NCBI GenBank assembly: GCA_009760855.2
Contig: WPIO01000005.1
Span: 8,156,001-8,220,000, forward strand
Source of the DNA: Cristatella mucedo
Taxonomy: Eukaryota > Bryozoa > Phylactolaemata > Cristatellidae
Direction: 5' to 3'
DNA: 64,000 nucleotides
Part shown: positions 1-12,212 of the stretch, piece by piece
Position numbering within the stretch: position 1 is the first letter of the stretch
Layout of the letters: each line of letters opens with the position of its first letter
Position numbers and translations under genes: made by a program
Notes under the pieces: generated by a model
Seen by the model: the letters and a program-made list of their open reading frames with translations, nothing else
Database searches by the model: none
Told to the model about the DNA's origin: nothing

Positions 1-2645
1 TGATCTAATTTCGATTCTGTGTGCAAGAAATTAACCTTTCCTCATTATGGGCGATTTCAACGTTCATTTTGATAACTTATCTGACGCCTTCAGCACTGAA
101 TTTCGTGCATTGACTGACTCATTATCTCTCGTGGCTCATGTGCATGGCCCTACTCACATCAAGGGTCACACACTCAACCAAATGTTTTCATGCAACTGCA
201 CTTTGTCATCACCCATTAATACCAAATCCTGCTTATCTAACCATTTGCAAATCTCATTCAGTCTACAATGTGTGCTCTCCTCCACCTCATCTAAGATCAC
301 CTCTCAATCGCGAAAGCCTCAAGACCCTTGACACTGTCCGTGCGAGAATATCTGCCTTGCAGCTTCTGCTCAATCCCCCTTCCGACCTGTCATCGTTGGT
401 AGATTGCTAAAACACGGCACCAGCTGACATGCTCGACGGGTTTGCACCTCTGACTAAGCACTCTGTGCACGCTCGCCCAGGCGGCCTCTGGTTTACTACA
501 TACATTAAACTAGCTAGGTCTACTAAGCACAAGCCTGAAAAAGCATACAAAAGATCATCACTGACTATCTATCGACAAGCATAGGAGGACAACTGTAGAT
601 CGTTCCAATCGATTCTAGCGAAGGCCAAGTATATCAAACATTGTTGAATCCCAGATGCACAATCCAAAAAACCTGATGCGGACGATCAACCATCTCCTTA
701 ACTGCTCCCAGGTTAGCTCCTTACCAAATGATCCCTGTGATGATCTAGTGGATCGCTTCTCTAACTTCTTTGTCAAGAAGATACACCAGATCAGAGAGTC
801 CATCCCTAAGATGGCAGCATCCCCTTGGAATGCTGTCCCTCAATTCCATGTACCAGCTCAATGTTAACATTGAAGCAGGTCACCAGTGATCTCGTCCTGA
901 AGTTCATATCCCATTCAAAGAAGACAACTAGTCCTTTGGACCCTCATCCACTGTCCTGCTTCTACGATGCATTGATGTGCTGCTGCCATGCATAAATAAC
1001 ATTCTAAATAGTCATTAGCCGCAGGTCATGTCCCAGCACTTTTCAAAAAGCTTGTAGTTAGGCTACTACTCAAGAAAGCAATACTAGACCAAGAGAACTT
1101 GAGCAACTTCCGCCCAGTCTCCCTTCAAGCATTCCTATGAAAGACACTGGAACGAGTCGTGGCAGACCAGCTGAACTCATATCTTGAAACTTCAAACCTT
1201 GCTAGTAAGTTCCAGTCTGGCTTTAGAGCTAATCACACCACAGAGTCAGCACTGCATCAGGTGTACAACGACCTACTTTGGAATGCAGACATAGGTAGAG
1301 TATCTTTGCTTGTTTTGCTCGATCTTTCGGCAGCTTTTGATACTATCGACCACCAAATCCTTCTGGAGTGCCTCTCATCTCGCCTGGGCATCACTGGCAC
1401 TGCATTCCAATGGTTCAAGTCATATCTCAGTGAGAGACTCCATAATGTTGATGTGAATGGACAAATATAATCTGTAGAACCCCTGAAATGTAGGGTATGT
1501 CAGGGCTCTGTGCTTGGTCCAGTTCTTTTCACGGTTTATACTTTCCCTCTTGCCGATGCCAAGCACAATCTAGGCTTTCACTTTTATGCGGATGACATTC
1601 AGTTGTATCTTTGCTTTGATCCCTCCCAGCATTTGAGCACATCAAATTTTCTCAACTCCCTTGCTGCACGTAATGATGACATCCACACATTGATAGCAGC
1701 AAATTTTCTTAAATTGAATGGCGATAAAACCAAACCTACTAATTATGAATAAATCAAGTGTGATTCAGAAATTGGAAAGGCTAACGCTCAAAATCGGCTC
1801 ATGCAGCATATCTACTGTTGAAGCTGCACGAAATCTAGATGTCATGTTCCAAAATGACCTTTAGTTAGACGATCACTTTAGCTCCACAGTCAAGTCTACC
1901 CTACTTTCAGCTACATAGCATTGCTAAAATTCGGGCTTGTTTAGACAGGGATAAAAATCCAAGTTGGACCATGCATTTGTGACATCCCGTCTTGTCTGCT
2001 ATTGGCCTACCGACCTGTGCACTCGGGCACGTACAGCTTGTGCAAAACTCTGCAGCTAAGCGTTTGTCGTGAGCGTCGCAGTTGCCACATCACACCACTT
2101 CTCGCCGCCCTGCACTGGGTTCTAGTCAAGGTTTTTGTCACTAACTTTCAGGTCCCTTCCTTCTTTGGCTCGAGCCTACCTATCATATCTTCTACCCCAC
2201 CAGGCTAAGCATAGTTATACCTGCTTTTCGGAATCTAAGTGTTTACCTATACCTCGGACAAATCTCAAATCATTTGGAGACCGTGCCTTTAGTTCGTGTG
2301 CTCCCAAAGCTTGGAGCTCAATCCCGACTTTCGTCACGACATGTCCTGCCTTGTCCACATTTAAAAAGGAATTAAAAACGCATCTATTTTGACAGCAATT
2401 AGTGGGCCCCTGTGATTTTTCCTGTATGTGCTCATACGTGCTGACATTGTTGTATGCTGCCACTAACCACACTTGCATGCTGCCTCTGTGCATGTCACAC
2501 CTAACCATGTTGTTCTTGTTGTTTATTGAGCAAGCTACCACTAACCATTCGATCGTGCTTCCTTTGCAGCAACTGTAAAGTGCCTAGATAGAGAATGAGT
2601 TTTCTGAGGGCACTTTTTCAAATGTATTATTATCATTATTATTAA
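1..2645 (+). mobile_element. LINE-A copy, decayed, 5' end outside window
   Basis: Non-LTR retrotransposon of the CR1/L2-like group. The first 400 bases encode the C-terminal part of an APE-type endonuclease (GDFNVHFD near position 47, then a GPTHIKGHT-like motif). A linker region follows. The reverse transcriptase lies at about 1080-1750, with the palm motif DLSAAFDTIDHQ at about 1320 and the catalytic YADD box at 1585-1596. The RT C-terminal domain runs to about 2392, ending FKKELKTHLF. The 3' UTR ends in a hairpin (about 2577-2616) and an ATT-rich tail. Several stops and frameshifts break the reading frame, so this copy is dead. Family assignment rests on motif recognition, not on a database search. 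Confidence 0.9.
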
Positions 2646-4640
2646 TGTGCACCAACTTGTCTACGATTCAGGTAATTTGATCGTGCCCCTACCCCCTAAT
2701 CTTCTGCATGCATTTCTTTCAGCTCCCATTCAACTCCCAACCGTAGATCTTGCTTGATTGATTGAGCAGAGAGCAGCCGACTGACGGGGCGACATTCCGC
2801 AACGTGATGAAATTTTAAAGAAAGATATAAATCCAGCTATTGTTAGCTGCATTTGGTCGATTGTCTTTCGTGGGATTGCATCTGCTAAAAATTGACCCGG
2901 GTATCGCTAGCCAATCAATGAGATTCTTTTCCAGCGATTGCTTAGTGCATACATAGAGATTTGGCTCACTTTTGGCAAACTTCAAATGTTTTACAATCTT
3001 GATTACATGTTCCAGCCCACGGGAGCGGTCAAAAGTGATCTCAGCGGGTTTTGCTCAAATATCAGCTCGATTTAGAAGTAAATTGAAGCGAACGACGTCG
3101 TCAAAAGGTTCGCTCACAAACAGGTCCACGGGAGCTTATGAGGAAGCGCCTGCATTCTAGGTTTGGCTATGAGCTCATAGGTGCCTCGTTGGTCGTCATG
3201 CTGCGTATGTAGTGGCCTACGCACGTACATTTGTTATTTCAATTGGTATCTGTAACACAACATAAAATATATACCTGCGTGACCCTCACTTATTCGGGTA
3301 GCAGCACGACGGGCGAAACATGCAAAGACATGAAGCTAGCTATACGTAACGACAGTAACGAAAAAACAGCGCCCGATAACCTGCACGAAGAGCAAACGTC
3401 AATACCATACTATAGATAAGCATAAACCAGAGCCTGCAAATCACAGCTGACAGGTGATTTCCACACAGACTCGTTTACAGGCTTACAGAGGTTCGCTCAG
3501 CGCTAGAACTCACATATCGACGGACCGTTACTCCAAGCGAGTGACTGCGGTCAGACCCGTGCATTATTTAGCTGCCGGTTTGTAAGTCATACGATAATCT
3601 CGTTCGTATGTAATCATAAATCACTCTGCTCATAAGCCTCGGCTTATCGGGGCTTCCTCATAAGCGGTTCTCAGTTCAAATTTAGGGGTCAAGCTCATAG
3701 TTCGTAATCGTGGGGCATTCCAATTCGTACATGCATTTGTATATATGCACTACAACCGTTTATAATAGTATATAGTATACTCCCGCGCGCGCACGCTCGC
3801 ACACACAAACATACACACACACACACACACACATCTTTGTATACAGCTCTCTGTGACTGCATGAATCGAATTGCGTATGTACAATAAAGAGCGATATACT
3901 ACCGCTACGTTGATTGACAAATGGTGGGAACAAATTGCAACCGCTTTAAAGCACGATAGCTATTAGCGAGATAGTCATTTTACGAGTGCGTGCAAGGATT
4001 ATCAGTGCGGTTTTTGACAGTGATTTCCACTTTCGTGGGCTACGTACCGTGAACTCATGGTGGGACGAAGCTTCTGCATTGATGGCATACGGCAACAACA
4101 CGACCCATGTCGTGCGTTTGAGTCCAGCAGCAGGTAATAGAGAATTACCTGCTGCAAGAGTGATCGCCGCAACGTCTCTTTTGTCGCTATATTAATGAGA
4201 CTGTTAATTCAGCTAACATTGACTGTACTAACTAGTCTTCTACCTTACTGCTCAACATTCAAATTGTATCGACCGGGCGGACGAAAGGAAGCGCTTAATC
4301 CATCCACAGTCTCCCAAGCTAAAATTACACACGAGTTACGTCAAAAATCCATAGCTGCAAGGACCTGACAGAAGACATAATGCTGAATGAGGGCAGCAAC
4401 GAACGCGGCCAGTTAACCACCACACCCCCCCCCCCTGCACAGACGCACACCTCCGGTTGCGCCGGTGCACACCGGAACTCTCTGCCAGCATCATCTTACC
4501 TCCCACTCGAAAGACCAACGTAGCGCCGGTCTCTTCGTGGGCCGTGGTCCGGTTGTCACGCAGCGCCGTATTCCAACCTCAAACTATTACAGTGAGTGGC
4601 GCAGCTGCGGTGTCTCTAGCGCAGTAGTAATGTAGTCGCA
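2646..4640. other. Unassigned 2-kb spacer
   Basis: I recognise no gene, LINE or SINE here. Short ORFs (62-69 codons at 2972, 3231 and 3986) have no recognisable motifs and look like chance. A CA-type microsatellite sits at 3785-3832 and a C homopolymer near 4427-4436. Confidence 0.5.
3785..3832. repeat. CG/CA dinucleotide microsatellite
   Basis: A short CG-rich run passes into interrupted (AC)n. It lies in otherwise unique sequence. Confidence 0.85.
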
Positions 4641-7260
4641 CTTACTTGCCTTTATGTGACGGGGGTCAAAAGACGAGACAGACTTGGGCGGCGGCCATTC
4701 AGCGTGCCATCCCAAGCTTTGGAAACGAACCGCTCAAGTTTGGAAACGAACCGCTCAAGTTCGATAACGATTTACTGGCTATTTTCAAAATCACGTGTGA
4801 AAATGCTAATCCCATAAGCCAGCCTTTTCTGCTGCTGCTTTTGTCTGTCGCAACACCGATTGTTTAAACCGTCCGAGAACGTATTTTGCCAAAAGACGTC
4901 CGCCCGACGGTCGAACAACCAGCTTTTTAGAATAAATCTGACCGAATACGCATTTATAGGTCTCGCGAACGCTACGGGAATCAGTACGCGGTCGAAGCTT
5001 CGAGAACTCTGGGCGACGACGAGCTGCAGGGTCAGCGCGCTTGCCAGGATCCCCGTCCGGCAGTCGGTTATAAACTGTAACACCGGGTCTGTTGGGTGCC
5101 GTGATGGAGTCGGGGAGGGGGGGGGTGAGAGGAGAGGAGGTAACCGGCGTAGGTGGATTTTCCAAACCGCTTGCCGCTTGCTCACTGCTCAGACTTGTTG
5201 GGGTTTGCTGCTGTCGCTGCTGATGAAAAAAATTGAAGACCACCTTATTCAACAGTCTCATTGTAGCATCATAAGTTCTGCCATCTGCCCCCCCATGAAT
5301 AAGGCAAGGGCTGCACTAAACCCAATGCATGTGCGAACACGGATCCAAGCATAATCTGTCAGTGCATCATGCTCAGTCGGCAGCATTCCAAGCAGCTTGA
5401 GAGGCATCCACGGTGCCTTGCACTGCTGCTGTACTTACCCGGAGAGGTCTTCAGGCCGTGCGCCTTTAGGGCGAGTGGTCAGCTGCGAGTTGTAGGTGCC
5501 TGTGTGGTTTGTGACGAAGCTGTCTTGCACGTTTGTCTGCTGAACGACCCGTGCATCGGGCCCCACGTCGCGCAGCGCAAAGCAACCAACGGACTCGAGC
5601 TGGCTGCTCGCGAGGCCAGCTTTACCCTTGCCTCTTTACCCCGCTGGGCTCCGTGCGCTGTCTGCAGCGCTGTCTCGTCGGCGGCATCGACAGAGCATTT
5701 CGCCCGTGTGACGTTCTTGAGGGCCATCTATCATGGTGCCGCGAGTTGCATTAAGTCCTGGCTGGCGACAACAGCAGCAGCAGTTTTGCCTTGTTGCCTC
5801 ACTAGCCTGGGTAGAGGACAGTGTCGCCGTCACTAGCCGTGCCACGGGCTGCCATTACTAGGAACGCAGCTGCAAGCTCGCGTGCAAGATCTTGGCTTTG
5901 TGCGTATCTTTTCCTTCGGCATCATTTGTAGTGCTTCCAGCTGCATCCGAAGGCCCAGTGTTGGATAGGTGCTGCAGCGTGGGTATGATGGGCTGCCCTC
6001 CTGCTGCCGTTGCTTGGCTGCTGGGTAGTCTGCTTTCACTCCCACTCTATCTCTCTCTGGATGACAAGACTGGCAAGCTGAGATCCGGATCCTGTTCTCC
6101 TTCTCTGCGCATGCGCTGCATTCGGGGTGGCTGGTGAATGTCCAGTGAAGTGCCTCTTATCGTGTGAATCGGTTGTCATATTTGCCGCCTCTTGGAACGA
6201 GTGCATTCATCGTGCCGACGGCAGACGTGGGCACTGGCCTTGACTTCCTCGTCCTTCTGTATTTTGGCAGCACTGGCCAGTTCAGCTGACTGCGAACGCG
6301 TGAGCAGCACCAGGGGGGCGGAGGGGAAGGGGACTGCACTTGAATAAAGGGGAGGAGTATTTTTCCAGCTAGCTCTGCTAGCCTGCAGATATGGCAGAGT
6401 TGTGCTGTGCATGGATGAGAGAAGGCTTACAACCGCCACCTTGAGAATTGCCCATCTGTACAGCTGCTGAGTGCTCGATGCTTTGATCCATCACAGCATG
6501 CTCGATTGGAGTCCAGCTGCAGCAGGAGTGGCATGGAGAAATTGACGAGAGACCTGCGTAAGACTTGCGATGGAGTAGTCAGCAGTAGGCAAGGCATTGG
6601 TGGGCAGATCGAGAATGGTAGCAGCAGTCAGGCTTATGCACAGGCCGAGTGGTTCCTGGTTGTGGTTGGTTGGCATTTACTGCGCTGCTGCTGTACTGGG
6701 GACTGGTGAAGGCAGATGGAAGGAGAGTGGGCTGCTAGTGCTTTCCAGGACTTCTAGAAAGCTGGATGCCGGTTTTGCCATTTAATCGTATAACGATGCA
6801 GGTCCAGCCAATGTATTGACTGCCGTGCTGTGAAAAATGGCCACTGCTGCTGGGAGGCAGCTTTAAGATGCAGATTCCAGTTGGTGAATTTGCCATTTAA
6901 CAAAATTACTCGTGAGCTGGTACCCGACTGCAAGTTACTCACATGCAAAATTGTCTCTTTGAAGTGCCTGCCGTACATTTTCATGTAGCTGCAGTAAGTA
7001 ATTCGGGATGCATTAGCTGATTCCAAGGATAGCCGTGATGAGCTGCTCGTGCAAATACTGCCGTATTACAGACGTCAGTGCACCGGGAGCCACATGCCAG
7101 GGTTGGCCGATAAGCATTGTGCAAATCAGCATGGCTGATGTGGCGATTATGGATAGGTAATATGAGTGGCAAGATCAGAAACAGCTGTGGAGCTCGTGCT
7201 GTAGGGCTTGCATGTAGACGCATTTACGACCGATTCGGCAGGGATAAGGGCAGGAACTTG
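4641..7260. other. GC-rich unassigned region
   Basis: Base composition rises in GC here and open frames of 60-164 codons occur on both strands (for example 4860-5354 + and 5369-5836 +). None has a recognisable domain, and opposite frames are equally open, as expected from GC-rich sequence. A promoter or non-coding exon is possible but I see nothing decisive. Confidence 0.4.
4718..4759. repeat. 21-bp direct tandem duplication
   Basis: Two perfect 21-bp copies sit side by side (4718-4738 and 4739-4759; each begins TTTGGAAACG), followed by a degenerate partial third copy. It is probably a replication-slippage duplication. Confidence 0.9.
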
Positions 7261-7264
7261 ATAG

Positions 7265-7300
<36 letters not shown>
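7265..7300. repeat. (CA)n microsatellite
   Basis: Pure CA dinucleotide run of about 35 bp. Confidence 0.95.
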
Positions 7301-7302
<2 letters not shown>

Positions 7303-7816
7303 CGCACATGTATGGTTGTGTGACCTATATATGGTGTAAACGATTTGTGAGGGTCAGGCTATGTGTTAGCACAAAGACATTGCAAGATGGTGAGTGTTAG
7401 CTCGATCAGTTTATGTCTTTGCTTTTGCAGTATGCAGTCAGTCGTGATCGTCAAGAGATAAAAGATGTGAAATGTCACGTCATTGCCTGCACCGTGTGCT
7501 CGAATTGTATCCTTCAAGTCAGCCAGTGGGTAATGGCTGGTGGGCAAGGCAGCAAGATATCGAGCAGAGCTAATGCCTAAGTAATCATTCTGTATCTGCT
7601 CATAAGCAACTTCTCGGATTTCTTAAAAGATCTCTGATTTCCGGTTTTTGAGTGTTTCGGAGGACAATACTTGAGATAGCAATGTCATGTTGCTGTTGAA
7701 GGCTGTTGTCTGAACGTCTGTTAATATCACTTCAGCCTAACCTGCAATTGGCAAAGCCATATAATCAGATCAGAGAGGCCATACAATCAGATCAAACAGG
7801 CCAGATAATCAATTCA
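7301..7816. other. Unassigned spacer
   Basis: No gene or repeat recognised between the CA microsatellite and the LINE-A fragment that follows. Confidence 0.4.
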
Positions 7817-8105
7817 AATAATAATAATAATAATGCACTTGATAAAGTGCCCCTCAGAGAACTTTAATCTCTTTCTAGGCACTTTGCATTTGCTGCAAAG
7901 TGAAATGCAATTGAATGGTAAGTAAAATCATGCTTGAAAAACAAACAAAATGAATAATATGGTTAGGGGTGACATGCACAGGGTCAGCATGCAAATGTGG
8001 TTAGTGGCAGCATGCACAGTGTCAGCACGCAGCATAAGCACGTGAAGGACGAATCACATGGACCCACTAAATGTTGTCCTAAATAGATGTGTTTTTCAAA
8101 TAAAA
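7817..8105 (-). mobile_element. LINE-A 3' fragment, antisense
   Basis: On the - strand this is the 3' UTR of LINE-A: the AACCACATTTGCATGCTGA block, then the terminal hairpin, then (ATT)n at 7817-7834. The hairpin arms here are of the GTGCC/GGCAC type. Only about 290 bp survive, a typical 5'-truncated insertion. Confidence 0.9.
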
Positions 8106-8189
8106 GATCAAAGAATAGTGATAATTGTAGCATCCAATCTTTAATTCTTAGTGATAGTTTTTTAGTGATTGCTAAAATAAGGTATCATG

Positions 8190-9397
8190 TTACTACTGCT
8201 CAAATCAAAGAAAGCCATGACTCATCGATGAGACTGCTGTAACATCAAAGTGAGATCACAGCACCTGGAAAACAATAACACCCCTTCACACAGAACTTTT
8301 ATGTGATTATGCTACAAACTAGCAAGATCATCATAGGCCAAGGACATCAGTGATGCATCAACATTAGAGGAAGTTGGTCTTGCAAAAGTTTGGATGTGTA
8401 AATTTAGGACACTATTTATCTCAGGAATGAAGACTTAGGTACAGTCTGTCGGCTTAGTTAGGCTGGATCTTTCACCAGCGTTTTATACTAGTGATCACCA
8501 AGTCCTTCTCGAGTATCTCGTCTTTCTTGCCTGGACATTACTGGCACTGCCATTACAATGTTTTAGGTTAGATATTACTGAAAGATTCCAGAGCATTGAT
8601 GTCAGCAGGCATCAGTTATCATAGGAACCTCTACAGTAGGGGGGAGTACCCCAGGACTCTATCTTTGGGGGGGGGGTCAACTTTCTTTTAAATATATGCA
8701 CCCCCCTCTTGCCGATGTAATCACTAAGGATAACCGAAACTTCTATTGCATGACACAGCTGTGTCTATGCTTTGATCCATCACAGCCTTCCTGTACATCA
8801 AAGTCTCAGTTCAGTTGCTGCATGTATAACTGATGCCCGCACATGGATGGCATACAACTGTCATATTGAATTTCGATTTAAAAAAGCCTACTAGTTATGG
8901 GTAAACCTAGTGTTATTCAGAAATCGGAAAACCTAGCCTTTCAAAATCGGCTCAGCCAACATATCTGCTATAGCATCTGCAAGAAGTCAAAATGGTCCTG
9001 TTCAAATGTGACCTTTCACGAACCAAAATCAGCTCCCCAGTCAAGCCTGCCTACTTTTAGCTGGGTAGCATGGCAAAATGTGGACCTGCTTAGATTTAGA
9101 TAGGGATTCCACATCTAAGTTGGTCGATGCATTTGTGACCTTCTGTCTCGACTTCTGTAACTCACTACTCCGGCCTGTGCAAGGAGGCATTTACAGTTGG
9201 TGCAAAACTCTGCAGCCAGGCTTGTTTATCGTGAGCGGCACAGTGGCCAAATTACAGTTCTCACCGACCTGTACTGGCTCCCCACCAAACAGCTTATTGA
9301 CTTCAAGGCTTTGTCACTCATTGTTTGGTCATTTGTTTGCCCCATCCTAAAATCTGATCTACATCAGACTAGTTATCATACCTCCTGCTCGTCTGAC
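8190..9397 (+). mobile_element. LINE-A copy, left half, interrupted by LINE-B
   Basis: Decayed RT and C-terminal domain of LINE-A. Similarity is clear from about 8440 (a degenerate DLSAAFDTIDHQ region) and can be traced faintly to about 8190. The conserved QNSAARLV-like and LHWLP-like segments occur at about 9190-9290. The element stops at about 9397 and resumes at 9956 with exactly the next part of the coding sequence, so an insertion split it. Homopolymer G runs occur near 8640-8670. Confidence 0.8.
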
Positions 9398-9955
9398 TCC
9401 CAGAGGTTTGACCAAGTGTCTCCTTTGCTAAAAGAGCTAGGGTGGATGCTGGTTGAGCAACTGATACAGAGCAATGTTCTTACGCTGACCCACAAGGCAC
9501 ACCACGGCTTGGCGCCTTCATACCTAGCTGAACTGCTGCACCAGTTTCAACCTGTTCGGACCCTCAGGTCCTGTGTGGACAATAAATTAGCTGTTCCATT
9601 CCTCCACTTAAAGACAGTTGGCGACAGAAGCTTTAGCTCTGCAGGTCCTAGACTGTGGAACTCGCTTCCACAATTCTTACGCAACGACAACTACTCTCCT
9701 GTTGCCTACTACAGCTCATCCTTTTCAGTGGTGGTCCTGAGCTGCTACTTCTATGCTAATCACTACTTCAACTGCTCTCCTGACTCTGCTATGCTTCCTA
9801 CTTTCTCCTTGTTGCGTGAGACGAAGTCTGTTGGCTACCGAATGCGTACCGAAAGCTGCTTAGACTGTGAGTTCTCTATACAAAACTCTCCTGCGTAACA
9901 CCCCATAGTCTTAATGACTTTGTGGAGTTACAGATGGAGATACAAAAAAATACAA
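9398..9955 (+). mobile_element. LINE-B 3' fragment inserted in LINE-A
   Basis: This 5'-truncated LINE-B copy starts at the QRFDQVSPLLKELGW segment and reads openly to a stop at 9898 (SVGYRMRTES... IQNSPA end). A short 3' UTR follows, ending in a TACAA-type repeat at 9940-9955. It lies between the two halves of a LINE-A copy in the same orientation, so it is the younger insertion. Its frame is still open, in keeping with a fairly recent arrival. Confidence 0.88.
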
Positions 9956-10321
9956 GTTGCTTAGCTGTGCCTTTAACCATCCTCAAATCCTTTGGAGATC
10001 ATGTTTTTAGATCGTAAGTTCTTAAAGCATGGAAGTCACTGTCGACTGTCGTCACGGCATGTGATTGGAAGACTTGTAAAGAAGCTGAGAATACATCTGT
10101 ACTTTAAAGCATTCACTGGGTCCACGGCAATAGTCCTTTGTGTGCATATGCATGCTTGCGCTGTGCATATGCTTGCTTGCGCTGTGCATGTTCTCGCTAA
10201 CCACATTGACATGCTTCGTGTACAGCATATTTATAAAGTGCCTAGAAAGAGATTAGGTTCTCTGAGGGCCCTATGCAAATGTCATATTGTCATTTTTATT
10301 ATTATTGTTCTTATTACTATT
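9956..10321 (+). mobile_element. LINE-A copy, right half
   Basis: Continues the copy at 8190-9397: the LKSFGDH-like segment is at about 9980, followed by the 3' UTR, a GTGCC-type hairpin near 10231-10270 and a T/ATT-rich tail. The junction reads through in register with uninterrupted LINE-A copies such as the one at 18930-19565. Confidence 0.85.
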
Positions 10322-10995
10322 GCACCACTGCAAGCAGGACATGTTTGGCTGATATCTATTGAGAATGACTGTCCTGTAGTTCAGCTAGGTTCACGGTCCG
10401 TGGGGGATGTGGTGGCCCAATTCTGGCTACACTGAAAATGTTGTGTACATTTTCGTGAAAATACGTCCATCGCCATTGAAATGAGTCTGCATCTTTCATC
10501 AGTCCCGTCCTTTAAACAAACCTAATTTTTAAGACTTTTCTGCTATCAGTGCTACTTACTGCCTAATGTTGTATGCCCTGTTACTTGGTCTGGGTGCCTC
10601 AACCCGGCTCTTGTTTTTGCATTATCGGTCGAGCCAGAAGGTCTTTAAAGCCTCAGGTAGACAGGTTTAAAAAGCACTTGTATTGCCCGGTAGGCTGTCC
10701 TTGACACTCACATGCTCGTAGCATGGGTCAGTGCCTGAACTCACATCAGGATATCCGAGCTTATGATCCATTGGCCCATTTTAATTGCTCCGGCACAGAA
10801 ACTGAGATGCTCTTTAGTAAGCTTATTTTATATAGTGCGCACGATTACTGGGCGTTGTAGCGGCATTTTTTTTTATACCAGAATCGGAGCTTTATTGGTC
10901 CTGTGGCGATTGTAGGCAGTCTCGCTGATACTTTTGTGCTCGAGTGTATATAGGACTAAAGTCGGCTGAAGGTCAGGGCTCACCTAGTTCAGCAT
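10322..10995. other. Unassigned spacer
   Basis: No gene or repeat recognised apart from a short T run near 10868. Confidence 0.4.
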
Positions 10996-11063
10996 ATGTC
11001 AAGTGCCTTGAAAGAGATACAATTCTCTATGTGCTATGCAAATGTCTCCTATTATTATTGTTA
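10996..11063 (+). mobile_element. Solo LINE-A-type 3' tail
   Basis: About 65 bp carrying only the terminal hairpin (AAGTGCCTTGAAAGAGATAC start) and an ATT tail. This is either an extremely truncated LINE-A or the end of a decayed SINE-A. Confidence 0.75.
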
Positions 11064-11171
11064 CCTATGCGACATGTGGGTATGGACGTATATAGGCAGG
11101 TAGCACACAGACATATCTATATATGATTGTTTGCAGTGGCGGAGCGAGGGGGCAGGCATATATAAATGAAT

Positions 11172-11174
<3 letters not shown>

Positions 11175-11215
<41 letters not shown>

Positions 11216-11224
11216 AACTCACAC

Positions 11225-11256
<32 letters not shown>

Positions 11257-11269
11257 CAACTCACACCAG

Positions 11270-11294
<25 letters not shown>
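11175..11294. repeat. Compound (AC)n microsatellite with repeated interruption
   Basis: Three AC tracts are separated by two copies of the same interruption (CAACTCACACCAG), so a larger AC-plus-interruption unit of about 40 bp is itself tandemly repeated. Long valine/cysteine or threonine/histidine ORFs across it are artefacts of the repeat. Confidence 0.95.
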
Positions 11295-11300
<6 letters not shown>

Positions 11301-12046
11301 TGATTTGATGGCATTTCTCCTCTCCGTAGCATGCAGTGACCTGGGTCGCCCCCTATTCCTATGCCTCCTGCCAGCCACCAATGACAAAATTATGTCCTAC
11401 TTCCACTCGATGAGCATCCGTCGAGTTCTTGTGGAAAAAGCACCATGACAGCACACTTACTATGGCCTTACTTTCTTTCTGGGTGTATTATTTATTACTA
11501 TACGGTTTGTATGCTTACTGCCTTTGTATTTATTGTATGCTAGCTATAGTTTGTCATTGCTTTCAGATCTTGCCCCCCTGCACGAAAGTCTTGCGGTGCT
11601 TGCTTCCTCTACATGAACAGCTGGTGGGTTTTGCCCCCTAGATGAAAGTCGTAGCTCTGCCTCTGTATCTATATGTTTACGTATGCATGTACATATGTAA
11701 GTATTTGTCACCTTACTGCTTCCTAGGTGTTGGTGATAGCTTTTTCAGCAGTTTGGGTATGTTGTTGTTGGACAAATCCTGGTTTTACCACTTGCTTCAA
11801 TTGAGAAAAATTTGAGCTTCAATTTGTCAGCATTTGTCAGCTGTCAGCAATGTGTGGGCTATGGCAGCACATTGCTGCTGGCATGTTGGTGCCGAAACAA
11901 GTGCATGCACACTTTGCTGGCGACTGAAGGCCTGTCGTGGAAGTTTAGCCTGAGCTCAACCTTGCAAACAGCTAAAGAAGCCATTGATGGCTGACTGGTC
12001 ACTAGCTAGCAGACAATGAGCCGGTACCCAGTGCTGTTCTGTTCTC
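11295..12046. other. Unassigned spacer
   Basis: Low-complexity T-rich stretches but no gene, SINE or LINE that I can recognise. Confidence 0.4.
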
Positions 12047-12047
12047 T

Positions 12048-12079
<32 letters not shown>

Positions 12080-12081
12080 CC
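12047..12081. repeat. C run and (CT)n microsatellite
   Basis: A run of C passes directly into CT dinucleotides. Confidence 0.95.
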
Positions 12082-12149
12082 ATTCTGTCGTTTCATGGAC
12101 CCAGTGTGACTGCTAGCAATTGCAGTCCAGGAGAACGGCGGCTGGTCTA

Positions 12150-12212
12150 TAAAGTGCCTAGCAGGAGATTCAAATCTCCGAGGGCGCTATACAAATGTAT
12201 TATTATTATGGT
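12150..12212 (+). mobile_element. Solo LINE-A/SINE-A-type 3' tail
   Basis: Terminal hairpin plus ATT tail only. The inner stem differs from the usual AGAGA/TCTCT and reads GGAGA/TCTCC, so the base change on one arm is matched on the other. Confidence 0.8.

Noticed and set aside
4772-5836. Overlapping ORFs of 137-164 codons on both strands
   Set aside because: No domain, no consistent splice sites, and both strands equally open in GC-rich DNA.
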